The position numbers and the translations under genes are program-made. A stretch of 64,000 nt of DNA from Vanilla planifolia (lineage: Eukaryota; Streptophyta; Magnoliopsida; Asparagales; Orchidaceae), in assembly GCA_023846275.1 (NCBI GenBank), contig JAIUJO010000159.1, positions 399,501-463,500 on the forward strand. The letters are read 5' to 3'. Positions 41,190 through 52,831 of this stretch are shown here, in pieces (within the stretch, counting starts at the first letter, position 1; each line of letters starts with the position of its first letter). The notes beneath the pieces are model-generated. The model worked only from the letters and a program-made list of their open reading frames with translations. It was not told the origin of the DNA and did no database searches.

Positions 41190-41590
41190 AAAGAGGTTAA
41201 TTGAAGAAATGTAATATAACTAACTCAAATGTATGTGAAACTCACATGAGTGATGATTTAGTGATAAATAATAAAGTAGAAAAGTTAAAGCAAAAGATTT
41301 AAGAAATCAAAAACATTGCTTTGAAACTTTTTATTCCAAAGTTGATGGGACTTCTACGATAACATTCTTGAATGCAAAATATATTATAAATAAAAAATGA
41401 CTTATAAATATTATCAAATATATAAGAAAAAATATGTAAAGTTATAAAATAAAAAAATTTAAACATTTTAAATTTAATATTTTATTAGTTAGAGCTCATC
41501 AAAGATAGTCTAATGGCATTTATTTTTTTCATCATACCATATTGGAGAATTTTTGTTTATTAAAAAATTAATTAAATAGAAATAACAATA
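41190..41590 (+). repeat. Single + monomer inside the reversed array
   Basis: Here the landmarks read forwards again: GAAGAAATGTAATATAAC, CTCACATGAGTGATGATTTA, TATTCCAAAGTTGATGG, AATGACTTATAAATATT, TAGTTAGAGCTCATCAAAG, GTCTAATGGCATTTATTT and TACCATATTGG. Both neighbours (up to 41186 and from about 41590) are reversed. One monomer has therefore kept, or regained, the left-half orientation close to the main switch. Confidence 0.8.
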
Positions 41591-43297
41591 AATTATTAAT
41601 TTAATAACATTTTAGTCATTCAAAAGAATTTGTATGAGTTCAAATAAATGTCATTAGAAACCTCTCAATGAGCTCAATTTAATTCAATTTTCAAATGTTG
41701 TAAAAGTTTTTATTTTCAATAATTATTGTAGGTTTTTTGACACATGTTGATTTGTGCATTATTTCATGGATAAGGTTGTTATACTTGATTTCTTAGCGAT
41801 CATGGATTGTAATTTTCTCATATCTTTTCTTCTACATTTTGAAAATGCTTTGCTTATAATTTATTTTATTACATTCAAACTAAAAGTGTCCCATTGTGTG
41901 ACCCTTACTTCACTCATATTTGGTTGTATTATGTCGATACATTTTCTTTAATTTTCAAATTTAATATATTTATTTTATTTATTCTCATTTAATTTAATAA
42001 TTCAAAATGAGTTTTAATTAAGATGAGACAAACATATTATACTACTCTAGATGAGACTTATCGAAAAAAAATTATTTTTACATTTTTTTAATATTTTATT
42101 TTTTAGGATTTTAGCATGTTTTATAAGACATTTCAATTTCTAGTAAACTTTGTGATCAAGTACGTTACACACAATCTTTTTAGTATCATGGAATGCAACA
42201 TTCGCATATATTTTCGACTTTTATTTTTTATTATTTTTGTATGTTTTTTGAGACACTTTGATTTGTAGCTAATTTGATGAATGAGGATGTTATACTTGAT
42301 CTCTATTGTATATCAAAATGCATCTTTCCCATAGCATTTCTCTCATTCTTTAATTTTGTGTATTACATTGTAATTGAAATTCTCCAATCATGTGACCTTT
42401 TCAATTATTTTTATTTTGTTATATTAAATGTTGAATATAAAATAATTTTAGATTTGAAATGTATTTACTTAATATTATAATAATAACTTTCAATTATTTA
42501 AGTTTAATTTATGTTCTAAATTAGTAATAATTCTAAATTATTTTTGATTCAGATGAAAAAGGTATTACTAAACTTCTACTTGTGAGCCTTATATTATCAA
42601 ATATTCATTTTAAGCATTAAATTTTTTATTCTACGATTTTTGCATGATTTATGACTTATTTTTATTCTTGAATTATTTTCCCTTTGATGATGCTATGATC
42701 TCCATCATGTCATGGAATTAACCTTTCTATATAATTTATCTCATTTCTTCAATATTTTTCTTTAAATTGATTGTATTTTTTGGTATCTCTAAATCACCTC
42801 TTAAATGTCATCTACAAGATTGTTTTTTGATATGTTACATAGACTAAATTTATCATATTTTTTATTAAATTATAATTTTTCTTAACACTAAATAGGATAT
42901 TTTTTCTAATTATATTTGGAGTTATTACAGAAATTGTAAAATCAAGCAAAAACAAACTTGGTTAGAGTCGACTGAATGAGTTATATACAATTAAATATTA
43001 TTTTTAATATTTTAAAAAATAATTTAAAAATATTTTGACACTTTAAATATTATATTTTTATTGATAACTAATTTGACGATTATTGATGTTATACAAAATG
43101 TCCTTAGTATTTTGGAGTGTAAATTTGTTAAACTATTTTTCTTCAATTTGGGCATATTACTCTTAAACAAAAAATCTCCTTTCATTTGGCCTTTAAATGT
43201 CTTTCTTCTAGTTATTTAAGATTGCATGAATTAATCTCATTTTTGCTTTAACATATAAAAAAATTTATATATGCATATTTTATGTATCATGTTTATA

Positions 43298-43349
<52 letters not shown>

Positions 43350-44860
43350 TACACATATATATGTAATATTAGAAAAATAATTCATTCCTATATACTTCTA
43401 TTTACATTAATAATTCTTAGTAATTTCACATGAAGATAGTTTGTGGACAACAAAAGTCTTTGGACTTCTCTCAGTTACCTTTATCAAATTAAGTACTATT
43501 TCTATATTTTTAAACTTTTACTGATTAGTGGTTTGGCATGTTTTATGAGTCCTTTTTATTTCAGACAAATTTTACTATTGAATATTTTTTTTGGATTCTC
43601 TTTACTATTTAGGAATGAAACTCTTTCATATAATTTATCTAATTTCCAAAATAGTTTTAAATTTAATTGTTTATATTAATATTTTACTATAAATTTTCAC
43701 TAGTTTGATCTTTATTTTGCTTTGATTTTGGTATATTATATTTCTATAATCTTCTTATTTCAATTTTAATGTATATTTACTAAATACTAGAATAATAATT
43801 TATAATTATTTATTGTAATTTAATTTTTTAATTTACAATAATTTGAAAAGAGGTCAAACTGAAAAAAAAATAGAGTACATTGGGCTTGTCTCAATGAGTT
43901 TTATGTAATTAAACTAACATTTTTCGTATTTTGAAATTTATTATTTTATTATATTTTGTCACATTTTGTGATACATTTCTATTCATGTCATATTTGATGA
44001 TCTTGGATGTCACAAATTATCTTCTTAGTATCTTGGAAAAAAAATTTCTTGCATAATTCATCTAATTTTTTAAAAAAATTTTAATTTGATTTTGTTTATT
44101 CTTATTAAACTCTAATTCTTCTCTTTTGTCAAGTTCATATTGCTTTCGTTTGGAATAATTATATTTCTATAAATTATGTTATTTGAGCTTTATTAAAAAT
44201 TAATTTAACATTCAAATAGTAATTTATTATTATTTATTCTTATTCTTTTTCCAAAATTTCATAAAAATTATAACTTTGTTCTAATTAACAAGAAATAAAT
44301 CATGTTAGACTCATCTCAACAAACTCGATCTTGTAAATATATATTTCTATTATTTTAAATACTTTTTTTAAAACTTTCATCAAGTTGTAGTTGAAATTTT
44401 GTTTCATTTAAAATTTGATGATTACAAATAATAAACTTCATCTCTTAAGCACCTTAGAATACAACATTCTCACATAGTTATCTAATTTTCTCAAATTTTT
44501 CAATTTTACTTGATTAAATTACAATAATTGTATTATATGCAATATCTAATTAAATGATTGTTTTTATATAATTTTTATGTATTATCTTGAAGTGTTTTGG
44601 TATGATTTATGACTCATTTGCATGATTACATTACTCGATGATCAAAAACACTACACTTTGTCTCCTTTATCTTAAAATTTAGCATTCACAAATTATTTAA
44701 CATGTTATTTGAAATATTTTACTTATTTTTAGTTACATTATTATGATACTCCAATTATCTTATCATTGACCTTCACATCACTTCTTGTTAGCTATATTAA
44801 ATTGAAATATATGTATTTTAATAGTTAATATATATTTATTTAATATAAAAAATTATGAAA
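41591..44860 (-). repeat. Satellite array, - orientation, block 5
   Basis: About eight reversed monomers, recognised by reverse-complement landmarks such as AACCTCTCAATGAGCTCAAT, GATAAGGTTGTTATACTTGATC, ATGGATTGTAATTTTCTCAT and CTTATTTCAATTTTAATGTATATTTACT (the last in pieces CTTATTTCAATTTTAATG and TATATTTACT). The + strand is now T-rich. Contains an AT microsatellite at 43265-43370. No gene is seen. Confidence 0.88.
43265..43370. repeat. AT-rich microsatellite, ~105 bp
   Basis: A compound tract with TATATATGCATATTTTATG, then an almost pure AT run at 43304-43346, then TCATACACATATATATG. It follows TTTTTGCTTTAACATATAAA and precedes AATATTAGAAAAATAATTCA, so it occupies the reverse complement of the monomer's AATATATATTAAAGC phase, as the + strand microsatellites do. 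Confidence 0.9.
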
Positions 44861-44921
44861 AATCAACATTAAAGTTGTACATAAGACTTTCATGACCCAA
44901 GTTCAATTTTGTTATAACTTT

Positions 44922-45050
44922 CTACTCCAAAGCTCTCTTAAAGGTTTCCTTTCGTGAAATGTTGATTGGCTTTGTTGGGAAAAAGCTTGAGATTTTATCG
45001 GTGGCCATTAGTGTTTTTGTTTGAAATGATAGAAGGCCCCATGTATACAT
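44922..45050 (-). other. Short minus-strand ORF, 42 codons, unknown
   Basis: The frame begins with ATG at 45050 and ends with TAG at 44922. A second in-frame ATG at 45008 has a good plant context (ACTAATGGCC) and would give a 28-residue peptide starting MATDKISSFFPTKPINISRK. Composition (Lys, Arg, Thr, Pro, Ser) is unlike the Phe/Ile/Leu/Tyr frames that the satellite gives by chance. It matches nothing I recognise and is too short to call a gene. It could be the remains of an exon. Confidence 0.25.
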
Positions 45051-45243
45051 TGAATTTTAGGACGTAAACAAAGCATGCCACAAGGATGAGTTCCTTGCAT
45101 CGCATCAATTACGTGAAAGTAAGACACCCAAAATTCTGGAGTTGGAGAGTTAGAGCAAAAAAGAGGATTCCTCAATCACTTTTCTCACAATTTATGTAGA
45201 TGATGAAGAAAGTAGTAGTGGTGGAACTTATTCCAATTGTCTT

Positions 45244-45486
45244 TCAGTCATAGAAAAAGGTTTCATTGTAAATAGTCTCAAAATGTCCTGTTCTTCTTAG
45301 AGGTGAACTTCTTAATTCATCAATTTTTGAGAATATGACATTGCCTTGTGTATGCTTAGCAAGACTGTGAAAATGCTGAAATTCTTTCTCTTTATTCTTT
45401 AAAGTCAAATAGTATGCATTTAAAGGTCCACATAGGCTTTGAATTGATTTCTGATATCTCTTTTTGTAGTCTTGTTGAAGCCATCT
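45244..45486 (-). pseudogene. Start-less 80-codon minus-strand open frame, decayed coding fragment
   Basis: This frame is open for 80 codons between stops and has no ATG start. It contains SLCGPLNAYYLTLKNKEKE and HFHSLAKHTQGNVIFSKIDE, then RSSPLRRTGHFETIYNETFF. The even use of charged and polar residues, including His, Arg, Gln and Gly, is unlike the hydrophobic chance frames of the surrounding AT-rich repeat, so it may descend from real coding sequence. In a different frame of the same DNA an ATG at 45484 opens 30 codons beginning MASTRLQKEISEINSKP. No domain or motif is recognised. There is no intact gene: no start for the long frame, no promoter, and the surrounding frames are broken. It may be a host gene fragment or a piece of a mobile element. 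Confidence 0.35.
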
Positions 45487-45590
45487 TTAAGTAGTATGTC
45501 ATCATTTACTGCATAGTTTTGCTATATACTTGACTCAATCATTCTTTAAAAAAAAAGGCTCCAATGTATCAACACAAAACAAGTGCTTTG

Positions 45591-47455
45591 GTAATTACTG
45601 GTAAAGTTTAAATGAGGTTTAATCAAGAAAAAACTAGTGCCTTTGGATAGGTCTGCATGACTTCTAACTGTTGAATTTTTAATTTTTGTACCTTTAATTA
45701 CTCTCTTCAATCTTTGTTATGTTTTATGAGGAATTTTTAATTTTACTAGATTTAATGATCAGGGAAGCTTCCCTAGATCTCTGTGGGATATAGGAATGCA
45801 ACTTTTCAATATACTTTTTCTCATTTCTTGAAATTTTTTAATTTGCTTTTATTTTTTAAAAATATTATTTTCTAGGGTTTTATCTTGCTTCACGAGACAT
45901 TATTATTTGCATATAATTTGATGATTAGAATATTACACTTGATCTTTGTAGTATCTTGAAATACTACTTTTCCATATATTTTGTCTTATTTTCTTCAAAT
46001 GTTTTACTTTAGTTTAATTTTATACCTCTAAAACTCTAATTATCATCTAGTGTATACTTTAAGAAACATTTATTTTGTTGCATTATATTTCTTTAATTTA
46101 TTTTTTTATTGCAATATTCTATATTAATTTAACAAAAAAAATAAGAATTTATGAATATTTATTTTCTAATTTGATAATTAATAGTAATTCTTATTAATGT
46201 TTGATCAAAATGAAACATATTCTATTGGGTTTGTTTTAGCAACTTCTATTAATTGAAGTATTAATTTCTATAATTTAAAAAATTATTTTCTTGATTTTTT
46301 GTATGTTTTTCTAGACTTTTTAAAATTTATCAGAATTTACAATCAAGGATGTTGCACTTGATCTCTGTAGTATGTAAGAATGCAACCATTTGGCATAATT
46401 TATTGCATTTTTTGGAACATTTTTCTTTCATTTTTTTTATGTAACTAGGTGACTAAAAATCTTCTGCCATGTAGCCTTTACAAGCTTTCATTTTATTGTA
46501 TTGCATTTATTAAAGTTTTTTTTGTTTATTTTATTTAATATTTACCTGATATTAAAATAATAATTATATTTATTTTCTTATTTGTTCTAATAATGTGTAA
46601 TAGTCTAATATGAGGTATCCTTGAGATGAAATAAAGATTATTAGACTTATCTAATTGAGTTATAAATAATTAATTTTTTTATATTTTACAAAATATTTTT
46701 ATTTCTAATAACTTGACTCTTTTTATTAGATATACTTGCATTATACCCAATTCAGTAATTAAGAATGTTTCACCAAATGTGCTTATTATCTTGAAATGAA
46801 ACATTCTACTACAATTTATCTCATCTATTAAAATGTTTTTCTTAGATTTGCTTATATTAAGTCAATTTATGTCATTTAAATTTTTACATGTATTGACTTA
46901 ATATCTATAAAATAATTTTTTTCCATATGTACATATTATAATGTCTCTCATTTAAAGAAATATTTCTCTTTGACTTAGTTATATTACTATGAAATCATAA
47001 TTCTTTAACTATGTGACCTTTGCATTGCTTATCTTAAGTTATAATATATTACTTCAATTTATCTCATCCAAAATTTGATATATAGTTAATAAATATTAAA
47101 ATTGTAATTTTTTTTTATTTTTTAGGCCATTTATATTATGTTAAATATAAAAAATTCCAAGAAAGATTTGATTAACATGAAACAATCTCATTGGACTTTT
47201 CTTGATTATCAAGATTTGCTTTTTGCGATTTTAGCAGGTTTTACATGCCATTTTGATTTGCATTTGATTTGATAGTCAATGATGTTACACTCAATCTACT
47301 TAGCTTCTTGGAGTCCAATATTCCACATAATTTAACTAATCTCTTTATGTTTTTTGTCTAATTTTGTTATATTAATTTTTAACACAAAATATCATCTTAT
47401 GTCGCCTTCATAATTCTTCATATCTCTAGTCTTACTTGCTTCAATTTATATAATT
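45591..47455 (-). repeat. Satellite array, - orientation, block 6
   Basis: About five reversed monomers with landmarks such as AATGAGGTTTAATCAAGA, TTTAATGATCAGGGAAGC, TCTTGAAATACTACTTTTCC, AACCATTTGGCATAATTTAT and AGTCAATGATGTTACACTCAATC (in pieces AGTCAATGATGTTACAC and TCAATC). The array is lost after TTGCTTCAATTTATATAATTG at about 47455. No genes are seen. Confidence 0.87.
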
Positions 47456-47990
47456 GATCATGTTAGGTGGGCCTCAAATAAATACTAAATTTTCATATTG
47501 TTTTCTTGAAGTAATTAAAACATTGTCTATTTCATTAGACAACCTTGGGAAGGATTGTGTTTGTCTAGAAAGATATACAAAAGACCAACTCATTCATGGA
47601 ATTAAAGACAATGTAGTGAATCCTAGTCACTGAATGGAGCAATAAGCTTTCACAATTCTATTAGTTAAGGAAAAGGGCCCTTAAGGAAACCTAGAAAAGT
47701 AAGAGGGTAGGAGCCCCCTTCCACCTCTTTTCTATGTGGATCTAATAGAATTGTTACCTTAAGTAATGTTAGGATATGGAATTAAGCTATTTTTATTGAG
47801 ATTTTAGGAGTTACTAGTTTTAGATTGCTTATGAGGGTTTACAGTTAAATGAAACATTGCTTTGCAATAACCTTTCATTTCATTCAAATCTTTGAAACTC
47901 TCACAAAGGAAATGTTATCACTTTTACCATTAAAAATATTGTAAGGAACAAAAAGATAAACAGATATTCTCAATTCTATTATATGATAAA
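47456..47990. other. Non-satellite insert, ~530 bp, with a foldback
   Basis: Satellite landmarks vanish and local GC rises (AAAAGGGCCCTTAAGG, GGGTAGGAGCCCCCTTCC). The centre is a foldback at 47652-47754. A short bit near 47462-47500 (GGGCCTC, AAATAAATACTAAATTTTCA) still resembles the satellite, so the left boundary could be nearer 47500. The reversed satellite is recognisable again from about 48020 (CATTTCATGTCATTTC, TTACATTTGATATACTTTGC). There is no ORF of note. The foldback and small size would fit a MITE-like DNA element, but no outer terminal repeats or target duplication were found. Confidence 0.5.
47652..47754. repeat. Imperfect foldback with 13-bp perfect outer arms
   Basis: ACAATTCTATTAG at 47652-47664 is the exact reverse complement of CTAATAGAATTGT at 47742-47754. 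Inside, AGAAAAGTAAGAGGGTAGG can pair with CCACCTCTTTTCT with a few mismatches, and AAGGGCCCTT is a 10-bp palindrome of its own. An RNA copy would fold into a branched hairpin of about 100 nt. Small hairpin RNAs and MITEs share this shape; nothing in the sequence shows transcription. Confidence 0.7.
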
Positions 47991-49129
47991 ATTATCTTTT
48001 TTATTTAAAATAAAGAAAGAATAGATCATTTCATGTCATTTCTAACAATTAATTATGTTACATTTGATATACTTTGCATCTTTAAATGTTGCATTCTCTT
48101 TAATTTGCCTCAACTTTTAAACGTCTTTTTGTCAATATACTTATGTTATTATCAAACTTTAATTTTGCTCTCTTGTGACCTTTACATCACTTTGATTTAG
48201 TTATATTATATTTCTTTAAATTTTCTTATTTTATCTTAATTATATATTTAGTTAAATTAAAAAAAAATTTAAGATTTTTGGTTATTAAATTTTGTATTTA
48301 TTAGAAATTCTAAACAAGGATTGATCAAGATGAGAAAAATGACAATAGGTTGTTCTTGATAGGTTCTATTGAATTAAAAATTAATTTTTTAAATTTTTAA
48401 ATATTTTTTTATGATTATGGCATATTTTATTATTCATTTTGATTCAAATCGAATTTAATTTTCTTGGTATTATGGTCAATATAGTCATTAACATTGATTA
48501 TAACTTCCTTAAACAATTTGTCTTATTCTTTTAAAATTTTCTTTAAATACGATTTTATTGCTATGTAACTTCGAATCTGATCTCATGTTACCATTACAAG
48601 TCTTTCATTTGATTCTATTATATTTCTTCAATTTATCTAATTTTGACTTTAAAAAATATTTACTTAATATAATATAAATTGTTTGTTTATTTTTATATTT
48701 ATTGATTTTGTGAATTAATTATTATTCCAAATGTGGATCGAACTTGATGAAGCAAGCACCATTAGAGTCATGTTAATAGGCTTTATCACATGACTTAATT
48801 TATTGATAAAGATTTTATTTTCTAAGATTTTATAGGTTTTATTTGATGATTGAATAAGCTACACTCTTTCCTCATGTTATTAAGGAATGTAAGTTTTCCA
48901 TACATTTTTTTTTATTTGTTTAAATGTCAAACTATAATTTTTTTTGCTTTATCTTGTAACTCTAGAACTTATCTCAAGTGACCTTTAAACCATTTTGAAT
49001 TAGTTATTTTAGTTTTTTTTATTTATCTTATTTCAACCTTATTATATATTTACTTAATGTTAAAATATTAGTTTTGAATTATTTATAATTTCTTTATAAC
49101 ATAATTATTGGTAATAGCAATTAAGCTCC

Positions 49130-49219
49130 GATAATAATAAGAAGAAGAAGAATAAGAATAAGATAAAGAAGAAGAAGAAGAAGATGACGATGATGATTAT
49201 GAAGAATAAAGAAATGAAG
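49130..49219 (+). repeat. (GAA)n-rich imperfect repeat, ~90 bp
   Basis: ATAATAATAAGAAGAAGAAG, then AATAAGAATAAGATAAAG, GAAGAAGAAGAAGAAGATG and ACGATGATGATTATGAAG. It sits where the reversed monomer normally reads GATCAAGATGAAACAAA, so the short GATGAA word probably seeded it. The + strand is purine-rich across the tract. Confidence 0.85.
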
Positions 49220-52200
49220 GAAACATTGTTCAAAACTTCTTGGCAAGATATATCAATTTAAATATTCATTTTTTTAATTTTTAAATATTTGTTGCTGAGT
49301 TTTTTGCATGTTTCATGAGATATTTGAATTGATTCTTGATTTGCTGATCATGAATGACCTATGAGATATTTCAATTTCTTGTCCAACTTTCCTAAACAAT
49401 TTGTTAAATTTCTTCAAATATTTTCTATTATCTGGTTTTATTACAATGTAACTCTAAACATCTTATTATGTGACCATTGCATATCTTTGATTTTCTTATA
49501 TTAAAGTTTTTCAATTTATCTTATTTTATCATTCGTATTTGTTTACTTTATATTAAAAAAATATATATTTTTAAAGTCACTTTAATTTGTAATAGAAATT
49601 TTGAAAAAGCACCTATTTACATGAAACAAATATCATTGGACTTATCTCAACATTCTTTATCCAATTGGTTAGTCTTCTTCAAATTTTTAAATATTTTATT
49701 TTCTACAGCATTGGTAGGTTTTAAGTCACAAGTCAACTTTTTCTTGTTTTGATGATCGGGTATGTTACACAAAATCCTACTTGTATTTACACTTAGTTTA
49801 TTTTCTTAAAATTTATCCAATTTTTTTTAATTTTTTCACTTGGATTTTATTATATAACCATGAAACTGTGTATCCTCTCCCGTGTGTCGTATACATTGCT
49901 TTGATTTGTTTATAATTTACTTCTTTAATTTATCTTATTTCAAATTTATTACTTATAACCTTAATAATAAAATAATAATTTACTATAATTTATGTTTACT
50001 TATTTTTTTAATTCATAGTTATTCCAAATGAGAACTAATTAAGATAAAACAAATATCATTAGACTCATCTCAATTAGTTTTCAATAATTATTATTTGATT
50101 TCTATTATTTTAATTATTTTCTATTCCATTAATTTAGCAAATTTTATGACATGCTTTGAGTTGTACTAGATTTAATTTTCAAAAATGTTACACAAGCTTC
50201 TTAGTTTTTTGCACTACAACTTTCTCATAAATTTTATCTTAAGTCATTTAATATTTTCTCAATTTGGTTATATTAGTTTGAATCACTAAATATTAATTCA
50301 TTTTACTTTTAAATCATTTTATTTTGTTGTAATTTATAACTTTTGTTTGTCTTGATTTGTCTTTAATGTATATTACTTGCTATAGGATTAATACTTTTCT
50401 ATTTTTTGATAGTTAGCTCTAATTATGGAGAAAACAACTGTAATTGGAGTCATCTAATTGAGATCTATCTTATAGTTTTCTTTATTTTAAAATATTTTAT
50501 TTTAAATGTTTTTCGTATGTTTTGTTGAGATTTTGAGTTATATTTTATTTGAAGTTCAGGAATGTTGCTCTCAATCTCTAAAGGATCTTTGAATGCAACT
50601 TTCATGTATAACTAATTCCATTTATTAATAATTTTTAATTTTAATTGGTTGTATTATTATAATTTTTTTTATTTTTTTTACTATATTATTTGGTTATATT
50701 ACATTTTATTTAATTATATGTCATTTAAACTTTTTCATCTTCTTAATTTACCTTAAAATAACTACTTATTATAATTTATTTTTAATACATTTATGAATTC
50801 ATAGCAATTCCCCACGTAGTATTATATAGATGAAGTAAATATTATTAGACTAATTTTGATGACCACCATCCAAAAAAAACCTTTTATTTTTCTAAACATT
50901 TTATCTTGCAAGATTTTCGCACATTTTAATTTGAATTTCATTAATAAATTATTTGATGATCGAGGATGTTACACTCAATCTCCTTAGCATCTTAGAATGT
51001 ATCACTAGTTCAATATATCAATTTTTTCAAATTGTTTTTATAAGGTATATTGCTACGTAACTATAGATTTCCTCTCTTATGACCTTCACATCAATTTTAT
51101 TTTATTATATTGCATTATTTCAACTTGTCTCACTTCAACTTCAATTTGTATTTATGGAATATTTAAATAAAAATATATTGTTATTTCTATTTATTAACCT
51201 TATTTATTTACTATAATTGTTAAAAAAAGTGTGATTGAGACAAAAAAATTAATGCTAAGCTTGTCTTGACGAGTTATACAAAATTAAATATTCTTTTTAT
51301 ATTTTAAAATATTTTATATTCGAAAGTTTTTACATGCATTATGAAATATTTTTTTTGCTTGATTTCATGATTGAGGATGTTGCACACGATGTCCTTAATA
51401 TCTTGGAATTAAGTTTTATTTAAAATCTATTTCAATTCTATAAATGTTTTATTTTCTTTTTATTATGTTACTCTAAATCGATTCATGTGTCGCATTTACA
51501 TAAATTAAGAATATGACACTCAGTCAACATAGTCCCTTGAAATATTGCAATCTCATAAACTGTATCTAATTTTCCCATGGTACCGTAGAATATATTTTTG
51601 TTGTGCACTTTATATCCTTTTTACAAATGTGATGTTTTTATTTAATTATATTACTTTTTCACTCTAAATCTCATCTCACATAAACTTTGCATCGCTTTGA
51701 TTTATTATACCACATTATCTCAATTTATCACATTTCAGCATTAAAATTTATTTTCTTAATATTAAAATACTAATATATTATTATTTATGTTGATTTACTT
51801 TAGTAATTTATAGATACTTAAACAAACCTTTGATCTACTCAAACGAAATATAGTTACAATCTTCTTGACATGCACTATCCAATAAAATATTTAATTTATT
51901 ACTTTTTATTCAATTTTTTTCATGTTTTCAAGATATTTTCTTTTGCACCTAAGTTGATGAAAAATATTATGCTCAAATTCTATACTAGAATGCAAGCTTA
52001 TCTTACAATTTTTCTAATTTTTTTCAAATGATTTGCTTTTAATTAATATTATCACTAAGTGACTCTAAATCTCATTCTTGGTAACCTTTACATGTGTTGT
52101 ATTTCAATGTATTACATTATTTCAATTTATCTTATACCAACTTGAATATTTACTTAATTTATATGAAAATAATTATTTATTGTTATTTTTTCTTATCTTA

Positions 52201-52714
52201 TTTCATAATTCGTATTAAGTCAAAATTTGTCTTAAATAGAATAAATAAATATTATTGGACTCATTTTTGTAAGTTCTATCCAACTAAATATACATGCACA
52301 TTTTTTTCAAAAGGCATTACTATTGAAATTTTGCAAGCTTTATGAAATATTTCATGCATAATTTACCTTAATTGTACAGCTTTTCTTTGACATGGTTATA
52401 TTACTATGAAACCATAATTCTTCTCCCAACAAGGCCATCACATTTCTTTCATTTGGGTAAATTAAATTTCATTATTTTTCTTGTTTTTGTCTTATGATAT
52501 ATTTACTTAGCATTAAAGTAGTAAGTTTCTACTATATCCACTTATACAAATTTATAATTCATTGTAATTAAAAAAATAGGTTTGGTCAAGATGAAATAAA
52601 CATCATTAGACTCATTTACATGTGCTTCATCTAGTTAATTATTCCTTTTGTTTTGTGAATATTTTATTTTGTTGGGATATAGTATTATTTATGTGACATT
52701 TTAATAACTGTAAA

Positions 52715-52831
52715 GGTTGTTAGCCTCGGCCTCTTTAGTATCTTGGAAGTTAACTTTCTTAAAAAGTTTGTATCTTATTTGACCATTAAGGATATTATGC
52801 ACAATCTTCTTTTCATCATGGAATGCAACTT
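52715..52831 (-). repeat. Sub-monomer duplication in a reversed copy
   Basis: GGTTGTTAGCCTCGGCCTC...TCTTGGAAGTTAACTTT at 52715-52759 is followed by a second version of the same landmark, AAGGATATTATGCACAATC...TCATGGAATGCAACTT, at about 52781-52831. Normal monomers have this GATGTTACACTCGATCTCC block once, so about 65-70 bp was duplicated. Confidence 0.6.

Larger units (their letters stand above)
44861..45590. other. Non-satellite insert, ~730 bp, with decayed coding-like frames
   Basis: The satellite stops in the AATATAAAAAATTATGAAAA part of a monomer and resumes at about 45590 with GGTAATTACTGG and AATGAGGTTTAATCAAGA, the next landmark in order, so the insert interrupts one monomer. It is less AT-rich than the satellite and contains minus-strand open frames of protein-like composition (listed separately). 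No terminal repeats or duplicated target site could be recognised. It is likely a decayed gene fragment or mobile-element remnant carried into the array; its family is unknown. Confidence 0.6.

Noticed and set aside
45192-45203. Bases coding Tyr-Val-Asp-Asp, the reverse-transcriptase catalytic motif
   Set aside because: The four residues stand alone. The flanking translation has no other reverse-transcriptase feature, and the better open frames of this insert are on the opposite strand. Chance match.
45392-45484. A 30-codon minus frame beginning MASTRLQKEISEINSKP, reminiscent of the first helix of ubiquitin-conjugating enzymes
   Set aside because: Only the first dozen or so residues resemble that family, the frame ends before any catalytic region, and a longer open frame overlaps it in another register. 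Too weak to annotate.
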